The notes beneath the pieces were generated by a model. The model saw only the letters and a list, made by a program, of their open reading frames with translations, had not been told where the DNA came from and did no database searches. 64,000 bases of DNA from Coptis chinensis (lineage: Eukaryota > Streptophyta > Magnoliopsida > Ranunculales > Ranunculaceae), in the NCBI GenBank assembly GCA_015680905.1, contig CM027377.1, positions 24,638,501-24,702,500 on the forward strand, in the 5' to 3' direction. Made by a program: the position numbers and the translations under genes. Shown piece by piece: positions 59,231-64,000 of this stretch (position 1 is the first letter of the stretch; each line of letters begins with the position of its first letter).

Positions 59231-62200
59231 GAAGGCTGGCTGAGGCACGGATCAAATGCTTTCTTTAAGGTTGTTTCGCGTCTATTCTTCTTTATACAGA
59301 CAAAGCGCGTCAACCTCCATGATACAACAACCAGATAGACTCTCCTTTGTTTACTGCAGATAAACCAAAGAAGAAAAGAAGAACCACGATACTGATCTTA
59401 TGAAAGCCCTCAACTTAGTATAGAAAATAGTTTTTCGCATATCATATTAGCTGCTGCTCTAGGAGTATTTATAGAGGAAAACATGGAGCACTTAGTAGAT
59501 CCGGATAGGGTACTGATCTAGTTTCCCGATAAGAATTGGATTCTACAAGTCTATCACATCTTTTTCCTAATCCATATCCAATTCTATTTCCAAACTTATC
59601 CGGAAACAGCTTAAGGAAAATGGTTTACCAAAAAGAAGATAAGGGATCAAAGAGAGCCCAAGCCCAAGCCCAAGTTCACCTCTTATTTTATTCAAAATAA
59701 CACAACAATCCCCCACTTAATTTTGATAAAAACAAAATAGAAAATATACTTAAGGGTAATCAATATCAGTATCAACATGTTATGCATAGATGAAGGTGTC
59801 CACGACTTAAACCTTTACGTAGTGAAAATTACTCAAAGTATAAGAGCCATAAGTGACTAAGTCTTAAACTTAGGTCTTGAGTATACAATAAGTTATAATC
59901 ACGCACAACATATCAGTGTTCTCCTTTCATGTTCTGCACATTAAAGGCCCCAGCTCTCTTCCCGGATTTAGTGAATGATCTAGAGAATCAGCCCTTATTC
60001 TCATAGAAAGCGGCCTCTACTTTCACATTCACTAGGTGAGTCTATCAAGAGTGCTCCTGTAGCTATGCACTCCGCCCATAAGGACCATAGAACTTCATTA
60101 AGAGTTTTTCCCAGAAAACCTCAACCTCTATTTTCGCTGTAGGATTTCATACATTTTACTATCCAACTACGGGACAGATAAGTAACAATGTATGTCTCAC
60201 AACCAACATTCTATGACTTGTTCTTCTCTTTGAACTTAGTTCTTGGGATCTCCAGTCCCTAGGTTGGGTTACCATCATAGATGTTCATCTTTCAATTTGC
60301 TTCAGTCCCATGCTAGTAGAGCAATCCACATTGTATCTCTGGCCAGATCTTTGGTTTGTGAATCTGCAAGATTATCTTCAGATCTCACAAAATCAAAATA
60401 ATATGGACTCTCCCAGTAATAGCTGTAATGCTATCAACAAAGTATCATTGTAATTAATACCGTCTATCTTAGACTAGTATATGAGTAAGAAGGCCTTGTA
60501 CTCAACTAGCTTCTTCACTCGTACTAGCCAAAGCAATAATCTCATACTCCATAGCAAACTGTGCTATTATGGTCTGTTTCTTGGACTTCCAAGATACAAC
60601 ACCTCCACCAATGTTAAACACATAGCCACTGGTGATCTCGGAGTCTTCTGAAAGGATGTTCCAATCCAAATCTATTGCCTGCTAGTACACCTGCAAATAA
60701 TAACACCTACTATATAGGCAATGTCAGGTCTTAAACAATCTGTAGCATATCTCAAACTACCAATGATACTTGCATATTCCTTCTGATTCACAGGTTCACC
60801 ATTATTTGCAAATAATTTAACACATTAATCAAAAGGAATACTCACAGTCACGCAATTGAAGTAGTTATACTTCTTCAACATTTTCGCAATGTAGTGTGAC
60901 TGATCTAGCCTTATGCCATCAGACGATCTTGTAATTTTGATTCCCAACATTACATCAGCCTCACCTAAGTCTTTCATATCAAAGTTAGAAGACAACATGT
61001 TCTTGGTTTCTTTCACAACATGTAAATTGGAACCAAATATTAGTAGATCATCAACATATAAGCATATAATAACACATATCCCATCAGAATACTTATGATA
61101 AATGCACTTGTCACTTTCATTTATCTTGAACCCACTGGTAATTATAAAGTTATCAAACTTCTCATGCCACTGTTTAGGTGCCTATTCCAACCCATAAAGT
61201 GACTTAAGTAATCTGCATACCTTTTTATCATTACCTGGTTCCACGTAACCTGTTGACTGATCCATGTAAATCTCCTCTTCTAAATCCCCATTTTAGAAAG
61301 GCTGTCTTAACATCCATCTGATGAATAACAAGATTATGAACATCATCAACAGAAGATAATACTCTAATGGATGTTATCCTCGTAACAGGTGAATATGTGT
61401 CAAAGAAACCAAGTTCTCTATCTCTCTAAAGCCTTTGATAACAAGTCTTGCTTTAAACTTATCCATTGAACCATCGGTTTTAAACTTCCTTCTTAAAACC
61501 CATTTGATTCCTATAGTTTTACAACCAATAGGCAAATTAACAAGTTTCCAAGTTTTGTTTTCCATGACAGAATCAATCTCTCTTACATGACTTCTCTCCA
61601 AAACTCGAAATCAAAAGATGTGAGAGCTTCTTCAATGGAGGAGGGATCTCCTTCCAAAGTACAGTGACAAGGTCGGGTCCCAAAACCTTAGTGACCCTAA
61701 GCTCTTTTATATATTCTAGGTTCATCTTCTGTGTCCATGATCCTATCATACAATCTAGATATGTCAGTGTCAGAAACATCATTATTAGGGGCCTTGGAGG
61801 ATACTACTCCCACTAGCACCCCCACTATTTCTAGATAAATATGGAAATCTATCTTCAAGAAACTTAATATAGGATGATCAACAAAAACATTACTTTTCAT
61901 ATCTAGAAAAACATAGGCATTGCTCTCCATAGCATTGCATAAAACGATACACTCATAAGCTTTGCTCTCAAGCTTTGAAATCTTAGGATCATGCTTCCTT
62001 ACAAAAGCCAAACATCCATATATCCTTAAGTAGCTGAAATTAGGCTTCCTGTTATTCAATAGCTCATAAAGTGTAACCTTTGTATTAGAATTAACAATTC
62101 TATCAAACACACATATAGCTAATAATCAAAACAACTTCCTCTACAAATTTGAGGGTGCTCCAGAACTAAGCAACATAGCAAGTTATCAACAATTAATCCC

Positions 62201-62759
62201 TTTAAGTGTTCTATTCTTACGTTCATCTACTCCATTTATTTTAGGTGAATAAGGAGCTATCATCTCATGAATAATACCATGTGATTGCAAGAAAAAGATT
62301 AAAATCAGCATAACCATATTCAGTACCTCAATCACTTTGAATCACTTTAATGTTCCTATCATGCTGTTTTTAAACCTCAAGTACATAAGCTTTAAAAGCA
62401 TAAAAAACACCACTTTTTATCTTAAGCAATTAAACATATGTAAATTTCGAGCAACCATTAATGAACGTAATAAAATATCTTTTACCACCTCTAGTCAGAA
62501 CACCTTCAAGCTCACAAATATCATTGTATACAAAGTCTAGCAGATTTGTATTTCTTTCAACTGATTTGTGAAACATCTTTGTGATTTTAGCCTTAGTGCA
62601 AGATTCACCGTGTACAAAATCATCATCATTCAAATAAGGAATTAAATCAAGTATGCTCATGTTCTTAACATATTTCCTATTAATATGACATAATCTACCA
62701 TGCCAACATTAACAGAACAAGAAATCATATAAGTAGACGTATAAAATTATTAAGATCAA

Positions 62760-63010
62760 CAACATCCAATTCGGTCCATACACCTAACAATCTCCACCTT
62801 GGACCGAAACTGTTCTAACCGAGCCATCGGCTTTGTCCCACCAGTCAGGTATGACTAGGGCCAAGCCTAGGGACCATCCATGGTACCCTCATAGATGTCT
62901 CACCCAAGATTGATACTGTCCCCAACCTTAGCCATCACTTGGCCCAAACCTCAGTTGGACCTCATCTAAAGTGTGGGGTTCTATATCAATAGAAGTGTAG
63001 CTCCATTACT
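62760..63010 (-). mobile_element. Second copia-type polypurine/LTR-like sequence
   Basis: Read on the minus strand, GTCCAAGGTGGAGATTGTTA looks like a copia polypurine tract followed by an LTR start. The adjoining sequence (GGTCCCTAGGCTTGGCCCTA, ATTGATATAGAACCCCACAC) has the look of a conserved plant copia-related repeat. This suggests that at least two copia fossils meet here. Boundaries are not defined. Confidence 0.35.
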
Positions 63011-64000
63011 ACTAGATGTGGGATAAAAAAACTTCAATATCTCCTTACATGCATATCCCTTACCAAGAAAAACACCAACCTTGGTGTTCATATATATACA
63101 AAAGAGAAATTAATCTCTAACAATTATATCTAGTCAATGAAAAACTTTCAAAACATGTTAACTAACACCTAGTGCCACATCATATTGACTAGATAAATAA
63201 CTATAACATATAGACTTAGGTTTTAAATTTCCATAAATTAAAACCCTAGCATGTAATTCTATGTTTTAATCCATCTCACAATATAAAACAAAGAATTGCA
63301 TAGATTTGGTAAGGAATACGATACCTATCCTAATTGAAAAATCGGATTTTCACGTTTCGCTATTGGACGAGAAATTGGCCCATAAAGAACTATAAAACTG
63401 AATCAGTTCTAGACGAATTAGGCTTCAAGCCATACACCGTTGGAAACATATCTGAGTTAGCTTTCTAACGCAAAAAGCGGATTGTGAATCGGATCATCGA
63501 ACAATAAATTATAGCCGTTTTCGTCAGAATTGTCCCACCATTCCGAATTTCAAACTATTTCTTCTTTTTCGACAATCTCCGAATTCCAAATTCCAAATTC
63601 CAAATTTAGATGTTGTTCAAGGACCAAAACCAAATAAGTGAGTTTTACGATATATAGTAATCAATACCATTAATAAATAGAATAGAACATGTCTTGCGCA
63701 TGTGATTCTAAATAGATAATGTCTTACGTACAGTCAATATCTTATGAACAAAAACACATCCTAAACGTGTTTCCCTTTTCTCAGTCTTTTTAGTGGCATA
63801 AGCAAGAACTGCACATGCGTTAAAGTCATGCCCAATTACCTTTAGAAAGTTCACAAAGATGATAAACAATTCAAGCAAAGCAGATGTAAACCTTTTACGT
63901 TCTTTCACTTAAACAATTCATCTTTTAATGAAATTAACCAAAACCGAGAGCATAACCCAATATAACTCATCAATTGTCGAACACAAATTTTCCAGCCCAT
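63011..64000. other. No gene seen; probable retroelement debris
   Basis: No recognisable protein is present on either strand. A triplicated ATTCCAAATTCC run lies near 63582-63605. The region may be internal non-coding sequence of the copia fossil or ordinary intergenic DNA. Confidence 0.4.

Larger units (their letters stand above)
59225..64000 (-). mobile_element. Ty1-copia retrotransposon fossil, partial
   Basis: Minus-strand order from high to low coordinate is: GAG-pre-integrase region (about 62430-62660), integrase end (about 61700-62110), reverse transcriptase (about 60825-61610), RNase H (about 60480-60640, with the VVSWKSKKQ and AMEYEIIALA motifs), a polypurine-type tract near 59707-59716, and a probable 3' LTR at about 59225-59707. 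The 5' end and other LTR are outside the window, or the right part is a different element. It is broken in many places and is a fossil of moderate to old age. No target duplication can be checked. Confidence 0.8.

Noticed and set aside
1-64000. CRISPR array, bacterial operon or phage-like system
   Set aside because: No regular direct repeats with unique spacers and no prokaryotic gene layout. Introns and plant proteins show a nuclear plant genome.

Overview
The window looks like nuclear DNA of a dicot plant. It is AT-rich and split by many short exons with GT-AG introns. Its three best host loci match plant proteins closely: Golgi alpha-mannosidase II, the KONJAC-type GDP-mannose pyrophosphorylase-like protein and plant alpha-N-acetylglucosaminidase. 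It also carries an eight-cysteine plant defensin-like peptide, and most of the remaining DNA is typical plant transposon debris. The species cannot be named from the sequence.

Layout. 1-14.6 kb is repeat country: a degenerate tandem array at the left edge, a 2.9 kb near-perfect palindrome (4193-7064), a long-LTR fossil starting near 6872 with small inverted-repeat elements inside it, and a hAT-like element (11966-13335). 14.6-21.5 kb is a decayed, 5'-truncated alpha-N-acetylglucosaminidase gene whose introns hold two copies of one MITE family. 21.5-26.8 kb has no recognisable gene. At 26.9-27.7 kb a DUF4283/zinc-knuckle ORF on the minus strand stands head to head with an apparently intact alpha-mannosidase II gene (28015-35305, four exons, 1163 residues). 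The third intron of that gene holds a 5'-truncated L1-type LINE with matching target-site duplications. 37.3-42.8 kb is a complete 15-exon KONJAC/GMPPA-like gene on the minus strand (415 residues). A small two-exon defensin-like gene lies at 44.0-44.4 kb.

45.2-50.2 kb is a whole CACTA (En/Spm) transposon, bounded by 3-bp TCA duplications, that carries pieces of two unrelated host genes: an XBAT32-like ankyrin/E3 ligase and an RBP45-like RNA-binding protein. 50.4-59.2 kb is a transposon nest. An RNase H-like gene fragment is split by a long-TIR Mutator-like element with perfect 9-bp duplications, which in turn hosts two long solo-LTR fossils, each with perfect 5-bp duplications. 59.2-64 kb is a broken Ty1-copia fossil on the minus strand.

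Three of the host loci act on glycans: GDP-mannose supply (KONJAC), Golgi N-glycan trimming (mannosidase II) and GlcNAc removal (the NAGLU relic). They sit on different strands with separate promoters, so the grouping may be chance. All calls rest on reading motifs, splice sites and repeat ends by eye. No database search was run.
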